Below, one piece after another: positions 19,683-30,700 of a DNA stretch of 64,000 nt (position 1 is the first letter of the stretch; each line of letters begins with the position of its first letter). The stretch is from Chrysophaeum taylorii (taxonomy: Eukaryota; Sar; Pelagophyceae; Pelagomonadales; Pelagomonadaceae), in NCBI GenBank assembly GCA_029834535.1, contig JAQMWT010000564.1:1-64000 (forward strand). The letters run 5' to 3'. The notes beneath the pieces were generated by a model, which searched no databases, was not told the origin of the DNA, and saw only the letters and a list, made by a program, of their open reading frames with translations. The position numbers and the translations under genes are program-made.

Positions 19683-20213
19683 TGGTCATGATCACCATCA
19701 TGCTGCCATGACATGCACAAGGGCTTCTTCTCTCTTCGGGCACAACGGCCCAGGAAGCAGCCTTGCCGACGGAACGCCAAGCCACCTCGTTCCCACGGTC
19801 GACAAGTCAACGAACAAGACACTTCGAGATGCTCCCGAGTATTACGCCTACATCGACTATGGCAACCACACTCAAGGGTCAATGGCCCCGCCGTCTTCAA
19901 TGCCCCAGGCAACAGAGCCGCAGGCTACTGACGACATCCTCTTGGATTCCGCCCCCTGGTCTGATGCGCATAGTGAAGAAGCAAGTCCAACTTCACTAGT
20001 CTCGAAGATGGTCTCCCCGACCATCCCCGATCAACCACCTGATCCATGCGCCATCAGCAATGCCCCCGCTATGTCGCATCCACAGGGACAAGACACGCCG
20101 TCGACGGTCCCACGGTCACCATACTCGCAGGAACTCACCGCACCTGCGGGTAACAGCTCAGATTCAGCAGGTACCCCCGCCTTGTTCGATATCTCTCGAT
20201 CAGTCATTCCCGG
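19683..20213 (+). other. end of element IV, no recognisable gene
   Basis: Open plus-strand sequence of the same composition as upstream, rich in Ser, Thr, Pro and His codons, without recognisable motifs. The frame runs past 20213 only because it reads the gag of element III backwards. Confidence 0.4.
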
Positions 20214-20825
20214 TCACTTCAAAGCTGGTTCCACCTCGCTGTCTTGTCTCTCCGCAGACAGGCACGCACTGCCGCTCACCGGCGCCCCCTGCTGCACCCA
20301 CCATCCGCCTTCTTTGATACCTCTGACCTCGCTCACCATGGTCGCCATTGTGGTTCCAAGCTCGGTGAGGGCCGTTTGGATTTCATTAGTAGGCTCCGAT
20401 CCGCGCGTGGCGTGCGCATTAGATGCATCATCACGCTTCTCCCAATCGGAACGCGATATGGGTTGCTTCTTATGTTTCCGAATGCGATTCCACATCGCAC
20501 AGTGATAACGGTCCGGATCGCGGTTGCAAACCACGCGATTTCCGTGTTCATCTTCATCATGGGTGGACCAGAAGAATCCGCACTCCTTGCACGTCTTCTT
20601 GCACCACCAAGAAGGATCTCTTAAGATCAGCGGAACCGTATTCCCAGACGTTTTATCCGCATCTTGCTTAGCTTGTTGATCGGAAGTCATAGCTCGACCT
20701 CCCCGCGCTCGCGGCGGTTTATTTGATTTCGGATTGGGAGGTCCTTGGTCCTTCTCCTCCTCCATCAACTTTCGAAAGTCGTTCTCGAGTCGCGCAATAA
20801 GCGCCACCATTGACTTAAAAGTCAA
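20214..20825 (-). pseudogene. gag C-terminal region with Cys/His cluster (element III)
   Basis: The 203-codon frame starts MTFKSMVALIARLENDFRKL with a short coiled coil, then a basic Pro/Arg/Gly patch (KSNKPPRARGGRAM). WWCKKTCKECGFFWSTHDED and VVCNRDPDRYHCAMWNRI follow, giving a C-x3-C-x2-C...H...C...H-C pattern near 20600-20480 that could bind zinc. The frame ends around 20214 at the junction with element IV. It continues the gag from the other side of the SINE at 20838-21116. Nucleocapsid-like RNA binding is inferred. Confidence 0.5.
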
Positions 20826-20837
20826 GTAACTATCCGG

Positions 20838-21116
20838 CGTAGGTTGGCACCTATTCGCCTCCCGGGCGGGCCGGTTGGCAGCCGGAACGTTCGCAGTGGG
20901 ACGGGGTATGGCCGGGGGGCGCAGACGGAAGGTTATCGACGAGTTGGTTGTCAGTCACATCGCGGTCTCCTCGTCGCATGGCGACAAGCTTGATGATCAC
21001 TCTCCGCCGACCCACCTTTCGGCGCCCCTCGTCTACAGGCCCGTGATTCCGGACTGGCTCCTGTCGGTCCGGCCTGGCTCCCATGCTCGGGAGAGGTCTG
21101 AAGTTAGTTAGTTAGT
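20838..21116 (+). mobile_element. SINE-like retroposon R1 with 11-bp target duplication
   Basis: The 279-bp copy starts at the CGTAGGTTGGCACC block (5'-truncated compared with 48030-48392) and ends in (TTAG)n. TAACTATCCGG flanks it at 20827-20837 and 21117-21127. It interrupts the gag of element III between the capsid-like and Cys/His parts. Confidence 0.9.
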
Positions 21117-21119
21117 TAA

Positions 21120-21734
21120 CTATCCGGATGTCCGCTCCTCATAGTCCGCACACGGGTCCGTAGCTCCTTGGACGCCAAACCACTGATAAGTGTCGAGGAT
21201 ATCAACGTCATCCATCGTGCGGCTGGACGCGGTACAAAAGGCCAAAGCCTCACTCTGATATTTGGTACAATACGTTTGTACGTGCCGCTCCCCAGACTTC
21301 TTCGGAACTGAAGCCTGAGTGACCTTCCGCAGCCTATCGAGCAGCTCCTGCTGCGTGCTCGGAGGTCGGCAAGTTGATCTAAAATAATCCACAATTTTAT
21401 CGCAATACGTCTTATTAAGACGACGGATGCGACGAATCGAGGCTCCATGCTCTTCGTCATCAGCATCCAATTTCAAATAAAACGACGGACCGTGCGGTAG
21501 CTCATCGCAGAGCTCCTCGTATTTCCGCCAATGTTCCTCAAAAACTGGTGCAACGGTATCGCGTAGGTGCACCGGTAATAGGTAACGTAATTTCTCGACC
21601 GAGTAATGGTCATCTGCTAAAGTATGCATCACCGCTGCCGAATCCAGATTGAACTGCCGTTGATCTCGGTCGTCGATGACGAGTTTGAAGTTGTCAGGCT
21701 TCAAACTGGAAGTGGGGCGACGAGATCGGCTCAA
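21120..21734 (-). pseudogene. gag capsid-like region (element III)
   Basis: A 204-codon frame with alternating acidic and basic helices: KLVIDDRDQRQFNLDSAAVM, LRYLLPVHLRDTVAPVFEEH and RRIRRLNKTYCDKIVDYFRS. LLDRLRKVTQASVPKKSGER aligns with LWKTTQSPMPKKTGGR in the gag of element II, confirming the family. It stops inside the target duplication of the SINE; gag sequence resumes on the other side of the SINE in a different phase. Helical content and position suggest capsid. Confidence 0.5.
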
Positions 21735-21791
21735 GTTGGCCTTCTCGAAGGCGTCCGCAGCCGTCTGCGATAATCCCCGTGATAATCCCCG

Positions 21792-22400
21792 TCAAACTTT
21801 CGTACCTTCATCCTCAGTTTCCGCCCTACCCTCAGTCTCCGTATCGACTCGGGTCGGAGGTTCATCCCCCGTTTCAGTGTTCCTTTCCGGTTCAGGCCGC
21901 ATCACGGGCGTTTCCGGTTCGGGTCGACTCACGGGTCGTTCGCGGCTACTCCCACGACGCGTACGTTTGGCTAACAATTCATCTCGCTCACGACGAAGTC
22001 GTTCAGCCTCTTCACGTAGGGTCTTCGTAGTCTCGATCTCTTGCTGCAATGCGTCATTCAGCATGTCAGCTTCTCGTCGAGCCGCTTCCTCGTTCGCTTC
22101 AGCCCTTTCACGGGCAAATCGCTCAGCTTGTCGTTCATTTTCGCGACATCTCCGCTCGAGGTCTTCACGAAGTCGACTTCGGGCTGCGGATCCGCGCTCG
22201 ATCGTAACACGCTCGCCACGGTCCGGGGTCGTTGGACTCAACGGCGAAAAAATTGCAGTATCCGGAGGCACGCCAGGGGGCAAGTCAGCAACGTCGACTG
22301 CCTCGGCCTCTCTTAATTCACCTTCCTCTCGGCCTATCTCAGGGGCGGCGGGAAGCACTGGAGGAGATTCTTCCTCACGCACGTCTGCGTCTGTATCCAT
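21792..22400 (-). CDS. gag N-terminal coiled-coil frame (element III)
   Basis: A 202-codon frame starting MDTDADVREEESPPVLPAAP. The acidic start matches the gag start of element II at 16262. Residues about 75-145 form a strong charged coiled coil (LREDLERRCRENERQAERFA, REEAERLRRERDELLAKRTR), followed by repeated Pro-Glu-rich segments (RPEPETPVMRPEPER). It ends at a TGA near 21792, and capsid-like sequence follows in another frame. About 400 bp of leader separate it from the LTR. Confidence 0.55.
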   Translation of the reverse strand: MDTDADVREEESPPVLPAAPEIGREEGELREAEAVDVADLPPGVPPDTAIFSPLSPTTPDRGERVTIERGSAARSRLREDLERRCRENERQAERFARERAEANEEAARREADMLNDALQQEIETTKTLREEAERLRRERDELLAKRTRRGSSRERPVSRPEPETPVMRPEPERNTETGDEPPTRVDTETEGRAETEDEGTKV

Positions 22401-22794
22401 ACTGTATCAATGTCGACGAGGAATCTCGAAACACGTCCGGATCCGATGACTCGAAGTAATGAACGTTGATCACGACAACGCTGTCTGTCGCTGTAAAAAC
22501 AGCACTCACGGAATTCCGATCCGCTGGCAATCCAAAATGCCCGTGGGTAGCGATCCCACTCGCCAACAGCTTCCGCCGTTCAGCTATACCAACATCAATT
22601 CCCGGGTGAATGCGCTGCGATTTCCAACTCGCGCGCGTGTTCGTCGTCTCTCGGGACGCACGAACAAAACAAAGTTTCAACGCAAACCGGTCCACTGGAA
22701 CTCCGCGTGCTTGATCAGGGCACACGTGCAAATCCGGACCACGTAATACAATACGTACGGCGGCACTCGTTGGTCGGCGACCGATATAGTCGCA

Positions 22795-23119
22795 CGATCT
22801 CGTATCCTCCACCACGTATGGCGGCACAGAAAAACCACTCCCGGGTGACAAAGGGGGTACTCACCGACTCGTCCTAGACCCCACTGAACGAGGAAAACAC
22901 GGACTCGGGGTCGGATATGCTCGCCACACACCTTCTCACGCTCACCAAGCCTCTCAACAAGATGGAGAGATGGTATATGATAGCAAGAATGCTGCAAGAA
23001 TGCTTCTCACAAGGGAGCGGTATGATGTCACTAGGAAAGTAGGAAAAGGCGTCCCGTTGAACGGGTTTCGAGCCTCGAGAAGGGAGGGTAAGCCTTAGCG
23101 GTCAGGAGTTGCCGCCACA
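22795..23119 (-). repeat. 5' LTR of element III (beta family)
   Basis: Read on the minus strand it starts TGTGGCGGCAACTCCTGACC at 23119. It is very similar to 63190-63519 and more distant from 16660-16994. It lies upstream of the gag at 22400. The inner end is approximate. The outer side abuts a decayed copia copy, suggesting insertion into it. Confidence 0.7.
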
Positions 23120-23121
23120 TC

Positions 23122-23802
23122 TTGTACCTGATCCGACGTACCCTCGGGCGTGTCCTCGCATTTGACTACCTGCATCGTGCTTCACGACTTACTGGCTTTG
23201 TTTTGTCGTCTCGCGTTTCGTACCGACGAATGTGGTTGTACCCTCGAGAAGTTCAAAAACAAACAATACATGCATGCACGACCACTACCGTCGCGCTATC
23301 CGCCGCGTCATCAGCCTCAACCCCGACTTCGGACTCTTGCAAACCGACCTACCCAAGACGCTCGCCTTTCCCAAAAACCTGGCTCTACTCGATTCCGACG
23401 CAATACCCAATGTCATTTTGGCGGCCGCGAGGATCACTTTAAGAGGGAATGCCGAAAGTTTCAAAGTTCCTAGCTATTCAACTACAACGCCCTACCCACC
23501 ATCGCCGTTCTTCTCAACAGCGCAACAATTCCAATGACTCCAAGAACACCCAACAACACCAACCCACCAAAACCAACACCACCAAAACTACCTTTTCTGC
23601 CCCTATGCCTACTCCAACCTTGACTCATTCTAGCTCCACTCCGCCGCTTTTCTTAATACCACCTTTTACACCCCCTTCACCGCCTTCTCCGGCCACACCC
23701 AACGTCTCACATCCACCTCCCAATACTCTGTCTTATCATATTTGCCGCCTTTCTGAAAATCGAGATAATTCAAAGTCAAAGTGCTTACCGCCGATCGTCT
23801 GA
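23122..23802 (+). pseudogene. copia gag remnant with degenerate zinc knuckle
   Basis: Several short frames give CHFGGREDHFKRECRKF, a CCHC knuckle with the second Cys changed to Gly, and then Pro/Thr-rich sequence ending in LIPPFTPPSPPSP. This matches the layout of the gag at 43450-43950 in the better copy. Frameshifts are frequent. Confidence 0.5.
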
Positions 23803-23838
23803 CGCAAGCAAATCAACAATCCCCTTTTTTTTAGCCTT

Positions 23839-24032
23839 TTCGTTGATCCACTCCTCGTTGTGTATTTTGAGTTCGCCTCGTTCTGTATTTTCACCTATTC
23901 GTTGATCCACTCCTCGATGTGTGTTTTGAGCTATTCGTTGATCCACTCCCCGTTGTGCATTTTCAGCTATTCGTTGATCCATTCCTCGTTATATATTTTC
24001 AGCTATTCGGCGATCCACTCCTCGTTGTGCTT
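23839..24032 (+). repeat. minisatellite, about 40-bp unit, five copies
   Basis: The unit contains TTCGTTGATCCACTCCTCG followed by TTGTGxxTTTTxAGCTA. Copies vary by point changes. Because the unit length is often a multiple of three, the minus strand shows a repeated peptide (VDQRIxENxxRG), which is probably incidental. Confidence 0.8.
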
Positions 24033-24585
24033 ATCGGTTTTCGTAAAACCAGCGAATCATGTTCCATCGCGCATTTCACCCGACACAACTAAGCTGTGCC
24101 TGTCAATTTTTCGCGTGCGCAACTTTCGTGCTTCCTATGTGGTTGGATCGCTCATCTTCGGGATTCTGGACCGACGCTTCTTTGCTGTGTGACTCGGCTT
24201 CTTCATCTCCGGTATCAACACAATGTTGTGGTTAGCCTTCGCGCACTATCTGCATTTCGCCGATTTTCTGCTACAATTCGGTTTGCTATCGAAGTGAATT
24301 CCGTGCTCAGCACCCGCGACGCTATCTGCAACGTTCTTACGTGTCACCGCTGTTTTGCCACTATCGCCAACTTCTACTGAAGTCTACTCGAGTATGTCGA
24401 GCAAAGATCGCCGCTTGCTCCTCAAAAGCTGGCCCATATGGAAACTTCGTTATTGAGAAAGCGAAAAATGGCCGCTTTCTTATCTGCCACAGCAGGCTGG
24501 CATACAGCAGCCTGGTCTACCCGTGTTCGTTCCTTACAACGCTGGCGCGTCATAAGTCTTCCATCTTCGCGTAAAGGACGCGGTC

Positions 24586-25818
24586 GTGAACATGGCAACT
24601 TGCTCGCGCCACAACGACCAAACACCAACGTTCGCATCAAACCTGTTTACGCCTGTTTTTGATTCTGTCGACTCCGACCATCGTCATAACCTGGTCACCA
24701 TGCAACATATCTGCCAGCGTTCTCATCAGACGTCTGGTACACCGCCGTCAGATATACCAGCCTGTGTTCCCGCTATCTTTGCCCCCGCTGCGATTCTCAG
24801 TGGCAACAATCGCCTAACGCAAGTCTTACCAGGCACCTTTGTCGCTATTGTTCTTCAGACCTCGATTTTGGTGACAGTTTCGCTTAGCTGCCCCATTTTC
24901 GAGTTGTTCTTCCACTCTTGCCCGATTTTCACCTGTTCTTCCGCTGTTGCCCCCTTGTCCCCTGTGTTTGACGAGAATGCGCCAGTTTCACTGGGACTGA
25001 TCACCCCATCACGTGAGCCGACCCATTATCCGAGCTCAAATCAGAAGAAACCAACAAACCCTGCAAAAAAAAGTCAAAGTCGAGCAAAGCAGAGCCGACA
25101 ACAGAACCCAAACCCTCCTGAGAAAAGTGCAAAACAAAGTCGACCAAAACAGAGCCGACAAAGCAAAGTCGACCGTCAAGTCGACAAAAACATCAACAAT
25201 ACTAGCGTTTTGCCACAACGCAAGAAGGCACTGTACGCAAAGTCTATGCGTCAATCCCCTGTCGAATCTGTGTCATCTTGTCATTCCCTGTATGTCAATT
25301 ATGCTAGCTTTCGTTTGTTAGTCCATTATGTTTTCCTTCCCCTCTGTATCGCACACTCCTTTGTTCATCCCCAATATGTCGAGGCACGTCGTGTCCTATA
25401 TTCAGCAACTGAAGAAGCACCTCAATTAGCCAAAGAATATCATATATGTACTTTGAAGTGGGTCCTCCGAAGAACTACGAATCTGGTCGCTTCATGTCCT
25501 ACAGTCGCCAATATTGTCACTATACGCTTTTTCCTCACTTTTATTGCCGTTCACGACAGGGATTTACACAAGTTAGACGTCAGCTCTGCTTTCATACAAG
25601 CACCAATCGCAGAAGATATCTATGTCTGGCCACCCGAAAACCCAAATATGGCTCTACGCTCCTTTACAAACTACGCCGCTCTTGGTGCGACTGCAAACAA
25701 GCTCGTCGAAACTGATGTGTTTACTTGGAGCGCTTCCTTGTCAATGATTGTGGTTTCGTCCGCGGATCTGGTGACACTTGCAGCTACGAACTCTTGCTTA
25801 ATTCCACTGTCGTACTGA
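24586..25818 (+). pseudogene. copia integrase/reverse transcriptase remnant
   Basis: A 410-codon stretch is open but collapsed compared with the better copy. PAAILSGNN matches the integrase end (PAAILTGDK). SAVAPLSPVFDENAPVSLGL and VESVSSCHSLYV follow, then RT parts ICTLKWVLRR, FLTFIAVHDRDLHKLDVSSA and FIQAPIAEDIYVWPPE. The RT block between LRR and IVTIRFF, including the segment ARLVVRGY of the other copy, is deleted. The catalytic YVDD-like site is absent. A Lys/Gln/Ser-rich insertion (KKSQSRAKQSRQQ) lies at about 25060-25200. Confidence 0.65.
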
Positions 25819-26054
25819 AGCCCACCATTCCCTTCGGCTTCGTGCTCGTTATCTCACCTCGTGGTTTATCATGGCACCTCCAGTCATATTATGACGCAGT
25901 ATTCAATAATATTGCCCCTCCTGACGTACTTCCACCTCGACGCTTCTCCTCTTTCTTTTGGCACCTGGTACTTGCCCTTTTTTTCCCCCTTTTTCTTTCT
26001 TTTCCAGCACCTGGCACTTACCCCCTTTTCCTTTTCTTTCTTTTCCAGCACCTG

Positions 26055-26149
26055 TGTGAGGAAGCTATGTCACTTGCCCCTGCACCACGTATCGAGTATC
26101 CCTACGTCATTCCCTCATCGCCAGTCTAACCCCCATTCCTGTTGTCACA
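26055..26149 (+). repeat. 3' LTR of the decayed copia copy
   Basis: This 95-bp sequence from TGTGAGGAAGCTATG to GTTGTCACA matches the 96-bp LTRs at 41554-41649 and 47857-47952 with a few changes. It follows the same pyrimidine-rich stretch and CAGCACCTG seen before the 3' LTR of the better copy. Confidence 0.85.
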
Positions 26150-26297
26150 CAAACAATGAAATTGGCCAAATTAGGACCGGCGCGGCAGGGCTTTGGTTAA
26201 AAGAAAACAAATGGAAGTTAGAAAGGGGAGGGGGGGGGGGCGAGGAGGGCCAAAGGAGCTTGACGTGAAGCAAGAAAATACGGAAGAAGACGTCAAG

Positions 26298-26520
<223 letters not shown>

Positions 26521-26581
26521 GTAGAGAGAGACGCATATTGAATTTCGTAGGCACGGACTAAGTCAAGGAGTAGTACGAGAA

Positions 26582-27709
26582 ATGAAAGGGATGATTCTGG
26601 AAGTTCGTCGGGAAGAAATGAGTTTTGTAAAGATATTGCAAAGAATGGAAAAAAGCAGATTGTGTAGGTTTGGAAGTGCGAATATGGTGAATGTGACGAA
26701 GAGGGATGCGGAGAGGGCTGCGCCGCAAGTAACGCCGAAGAAGATGGCGAAGCGGTGCGTAGAAAGCGGTGAGAGCGTCATCAAGATGGTGGTGGCGAGG
26801 AAGGAGCTGAGGGGTGATATGCGCCTCGCCGTGTTGTTCGTCGGTTTCGCGCACGATAGTAAGCTGAACGAGTGTGCGAAGCGCGTGTTTGGGAAGTACG
26901 AGGTGTGGGGTGGCGGCGACTTGAAGAGTGGCCATCGCGAGGGGAACGTGTTCCTGCGAGCGAGGAAGGCGACGTTGCAGTATTCTGCGGAATATGTGGC
27001 GTGGAAGGGAGACGCGAAGTTTGATGCGGTGTGTCGGAGAGCCGGAGAGTTGCTCGATATGAAGAAGGCGTTGCAGCTCGAGTTGCATGCGGCGGGGTTT
27101 TTCGACGAGGTGCGGGAGGCCGTGGAGGAGTTTGCTGGACAGACGAAGTCGCGGTTGGAGCTCGTGGACAATGGCGAGTTCGTGCTCGGAGGGGCGACGG
27201 GTTTTCGGTTGGGGTCGTGCGCGCCAGGGTCGTTCACGATGACGCGCCTTGTGAAGGACGACGGTAAGGGTTTTGAAGCTGTGGCGGTCACCGTGGAAGG
27301 GAAGGTTTGGTGTGTGTCGAAGCAGGTGAATGATGCGATTCCGGGGGATGTTGTTGGGACCGACGTGCCGCACTGCCCGGAGCTCGTCTGGGTTTACAAT
27401 AACAGGCCGTTTCACTTCGGCGTTCTGCCGCCAAGGGTGGCAGGGAAGTTCCGCGCAGCCATGAAGGGCGTTGGCTTCGAGTTCGAGGAGGACAAGTCCC
27501 AGGAGGTTCAAGATGGAGTTGAACGGCGAAGGAGACTGGATTTGTTACTGCTGCTATTGGATTTTTGTTCCCTGCTTTGCCCCTGCTTGCGCGCGCGTTT
27601 CTGTATTTTTTTTTGTTTTGTGTTTCGGTTCGTGGCAGTACGACGTAACGAGAGTTATGAAGTATTGACGTGGACACGAGTGGGGGCGAGCGAGAGGGGT
27701 GGGGCGTGA
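26582..27709 (+). CDS. unrecognised protein on the opposite strand at the Helitron 3' side
   Basis: A 375-codon frame; the first 310 residues have a normal soluble-protein composition (ELRGDMRLAVLFVGFAHDSK, KRVFGKYEVWGGGDLKSGHR, AGELLDMKKALQLELHAAGF). The last 60 residues become Leu/Cys/Phe-rich and are probably not native. The antisense frame over the same stretch is Pro/His/Leu-rich and looks like a shadow. It is convergent with the PIF1 gene of the neighbouring Helitron, so it may be cargo or a second Helitron gene. I recognise no domain. Splitting into VTVEGKVWCVSKQVNDAIPG and VGTDVPHCPELVWVYNNRPF suggests a beta-rich C-terminal part. Confidence 0.45.
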   Translation: MKGMILEVRREEMSFVKILQRMEKSRLCRFGSANMVNVTKRDAERAAPQVTPKKMAKRCVESGESVIKMVVARKELRGDMRLAVLFVGFAHDSKLNECAKRVFGKYEVWGGGDLKSGHREGNVFLRARKATLQYSAEYVAWKGDAKFDAVCRRAGELLDMKKALQLELHAAGFFDEVREAVEEFAGQTKSRLELVDNGEFVLGGATGFRLGSCAPGSFTMTRLVKDDGKGFEAVAVTVEGKVWCVSKQVNDAIPGDVVGTDVPHCPELVWVYNNRPFHFGVLPPRVAGKFRAAMKGVGFEFEEDKSQEVQDGVERRRRLDLLLLLLDFCSLLCPCLRARFCIFFCFVFRFVAVRRNESYEVLTWTRVGASERGGA

Positions 27710-30700
27710 TTGGTGTCGGTTCGTGGCAGCGTGGGAGGGAGGATTGGTGCGGGTGCGGGTGTGGTTTTCTGTCTCGTTTTTCGAGGCGTGTTGTGGGGTC
27801 GGGGGTCGCGTCGTTTGGCATGGCGTTTTTTTTCGGCTTCGAGGTCCGCGACGCGGCAGGCGTAGGCGTCGCTCGCTTTTTCGGGGTTCCAGCAGCGGTT
27901 GCTGTCGTAGCCGTGGAGCCACGCGTGGAGGTGCGCGTTGTGGCGAAGCTCGACGAGCGCGTCGATTGCGCGGTCGTCTTTCATCAAGAAGCGGAGGCCG
28001 GCGCGTGTGGTCACGCGGGAGACGAGGACGTAGAAGGCCACGAGTGTCATCCACGGGAGTTTTTTGCGGTGTGGGAGGTTGATGACGAGGCGCGGGAGCG
28101 TGCGACCTTGCAGCTTGTAGTCTGCGAGGGCGAAAGCGAGCATGTGCGTGTGGCACCTGGCTTTTGGGGTTGCCTCGATGTTGTTTGCGGCCGCCGTCTT
28201 CGAGTAGAGGTCGACCTGGACTGGTTTTTTGCCGACGAGGAAGGGCACTACCTGGCCGTCGGCGTCGTCGAGGACGGGGCCGTGGGGGGGTCTGAGGGTG
28301 GTGTCGTTGTTGTTGGCTATGAAGCCGGTGCCCAAGTCGTCTTCGTAGTCTGGGAGCGGGATGCCGTGCCACGAGGGACGAGGGGGGGAGGCGGGCGGCG
28401 TCGAGGTGGGGGGAGCGTCGTTGTCGGTTTGCGTCCGTGCTCTCGCGACCTTGCTTCCGACGTGAACCATGAAGGCGACCGGCGGTTCGTCGAGTTTGAC
28501 GATGGTGAAGCCGCCGTGGGCGTAGGCGCGTTCGAGGGCGTCGGGGATCGTGTCGTCGGCGAAGGAGAGTGCCTCGAGAAGACCTGGGGTGCCGTTGACG
28601 ACGCGCCTCTTTGATTTGAAGGTGAAGGTGACGGTGATCAAAACGGGCGCGCCTTCGACGAAGTACCCCCAGAGCACCGGCTCGGCGTCGTATATGACGT
28701 CGTCGTCCTCGACGTTGGCGAGGACGCCGTCGAAATCGAGTGGGAGCCGCCATTTGACTAGGGGGAGCCCGCAGAAAGCGGCGAATTTGTGGAGGAAGTC
28801 GATGTTGATGGTGTCTCGCTCGGCGTGGTTTAAGACGCCGACGGGGGCGAAAGCCCAGCGCGCTCGGACGTGTCGTCGGCGGAGAGCGTTGGGATGCTGT
28901 CGACGAATGCGCGGGGTATCGGGGCTGTGCTCGTGGTACCGCGCATGGCGAGCATCGCGTCGATGAAGGGTGGGTCGTGGACGGCGCGCATGATGCGCGT
29001 GAGCTCGAAGACGGGGGCCGCCGCGAGTATGCGGAGGCCGGCGCTCGTTGCGTGTCGCGACGTTTCCATGGTCGACGAGGGCGCGAGGGCCCGGTTGACC
29101 ATGGTTTTGTACCAATCCTCTCCTGCGCGCGGGCGGTGGTGAAGATCGAGGAGCAGGTTCGTCGTCGGGGGCGACGCGGCGCACCTCCGGGCATGGGCTC
29201 CTGGAAATTGTCGCCGGCGAGGAGCACGGGGATGCCCCCGAAGGGGACGTCCCACGCTCCGGTGAGCGCGCGGGCGCAGGCGTCGACGTGGCCGATGAGG
29301 GCCGCGTCGACGAAGGAGATCTCGTCGATGACGAGGCCGGCGATGTCGTCGTAGGTGACGCCGCAGAGGGCTTGGAACTTGGTTCTGGCCTCGTGTTGTT
29401 TGCTGCCGGTGAAGGACGAGCGGTCGGGCACATGGCGAGGGCGGGCGATGCCTAGGTCGAAGAGCGAGAGGAGCGTGGCCGCGCCGAAGGCTGCGGCCGA
29501 CACGCCCGTGTACCCCGTGCAGACGATGTGGCCGAGGCCTTCTTCGACGGCTCTTCTGGAGGATTCGATGACGGCGGATTTGCCCGTGCCGCCGGCGCCC
29601 ATGAGCAAGGTGACGAGGCTGAGGTCGTTGTGCTTCACGATCGTCGCCGCCTCTCGTAGCGTGTACTTGTCGCGCAGCCCCGTTTCGCTAACGCGCAGAC
29701 ACGTGTACCAGTAGCGGCCGACGATGCGCTGTTCTGGATTGAGCGGGGCGCTGCAGCGCGTGCTGTTTGCGGCGTCCTCGCGCCACGCGCGCGAGAGCTC
29801 GTGCCAGCGGGCGTCGTCGATTTCGGCGAACTGCGCCGGCGTGGCGATGTTGGCGATGATGGTGGCGGCCGTGGACGCGACGTCGTCCCCGAGGCGTGGT
29901 GTCGCGCCGCCGCCGACGCCGCGGAGGGCGGTGGTGGCGTCGCCGGGGCGGATTCGCGGTTTGGGCGGGATTGGGGCGCACATCGCGCGCGCGGCTTCCT
30001 CGGGGTTCTTTGCGTAGGTGTGTTTGGCGAAGGTGCGCCGCGAGGCGGCGAGAGCTGCGAGAGGCCACGCGGCGGTGGCGCGCGCGGCGCGGTCGCTCGC
30101 GGTGCAGTCGCCCGCGAGGGCCGCGCGTTGCGTTGCGGCGAGCGAGAGCGGCGCGCGAGGGATCGTTGCGGCGAGGGTGGCGAAGAACGCGTCGAGGTCG
30201 ACGGCGCGTTGGAGTCTCGTGGCCATGCCCGGCGCGTTGGCCATCTTTTCGCGGTGCGCCTGCGCTTTGTTAATCGTGGCGGCGCCGTCGTGGTTGACGT
30301 CGGTGTTGGACGCGAAGTTTGCCGTCGGAGCGGCTCCGGGATGGTCGGCCCAGAGCGTGCGTTGGCGCCCGCGATGGGCTCGGGGGAGGCGTGGCGATGT
30401 TCCGGTCGAGTCGGCGCCGCCGTCGCGCAGTGTGTTGATGGCGTGGATGCGGCCGGCGGCGACGGCGCGGCGCGTGGCGAGGCGTCGGCGACGTTCGTTT
30501 TCTTCACTGGGTGCGGAAGGCGATTCGTCGGGCTCGCGGTCCTCGAAGAGGCATGCCGTGTCCTGCAAGTGGGCGTAGTAGTCGTCGAACGCGTCGAGGG
30601 TGAGGTCGGGCGCGGCGTAGTCCTCGTGGTAAATCCACGGGGCGAACCATGCCGACGCGTAGAAGGCCCACCTTCGTCGGCTCTCGGGGTTGGTGCGATC

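Larger units (their letters stand above)
17210..20213 (+). mobile_element. element IV: truncated relative of element I
   Basis: It begins with an alpha-family LTR (17210-17387), followed by a likely primer-binding site, a gag frame (17555-18163) homologous to element I, a Pro/Thr-rich stretch and a coiled-coil-coding stretch. Plus-strand composition is C-rich and G-poor throughout. It ends near 20213, where sequence switches to the minus-strand gag of element III. No protease, methyltransferase, integrase or RT is visible, so the 3' part is missing. Confidence 0.6.
23120..26149 (+). mobile_element. decayed Ty1/copia copy of the 41554-47952 family
   Basis: Fragments of gag (zinc knuckle near 23430), integrase C-terminus, reverse transcriptase (25380-25800) and a 3' LTR (26055-26149) occur in the right order on the plus strand but with large gaps. 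Each matches the better copy at 41554-47952. The stretch 24033-24585 holds no readable protein. The left end is cut by the beta LTR at 23119. Confidence 0.75.

Noticed and set aside
20214-20505. C-terminal continuation of the 379-codon plus-strand frame from 19366
   Set aside because: From about 20214 the minus strand encodes the gag Cys/His region of element III; the plus frame merely reads through.
23839-24032. Possible CRISPR-like array of about 40-bp repeats
   Set aside because: There are no unique spacers, the repeats vary internally, the context is eukaryotic retrotransposon and no cas genes are present. It is a minisatellite.
26558-27511. 317-codon minus-strand frame in the same phase region as the Helitron
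   Set aside because: Leu/Pro/His/Arg-rich composition typical of the antisense of a coding frame; the plus-strand frame over the same bases has a more natural composition.
27670-28614. 314-codon plus-strand frame over the helicase gene
   Set aside because: It is antisense to the PIF1 C-terminal motifs (YKLQGRT, LVSRVTT), which are clearly real on the minus strand.
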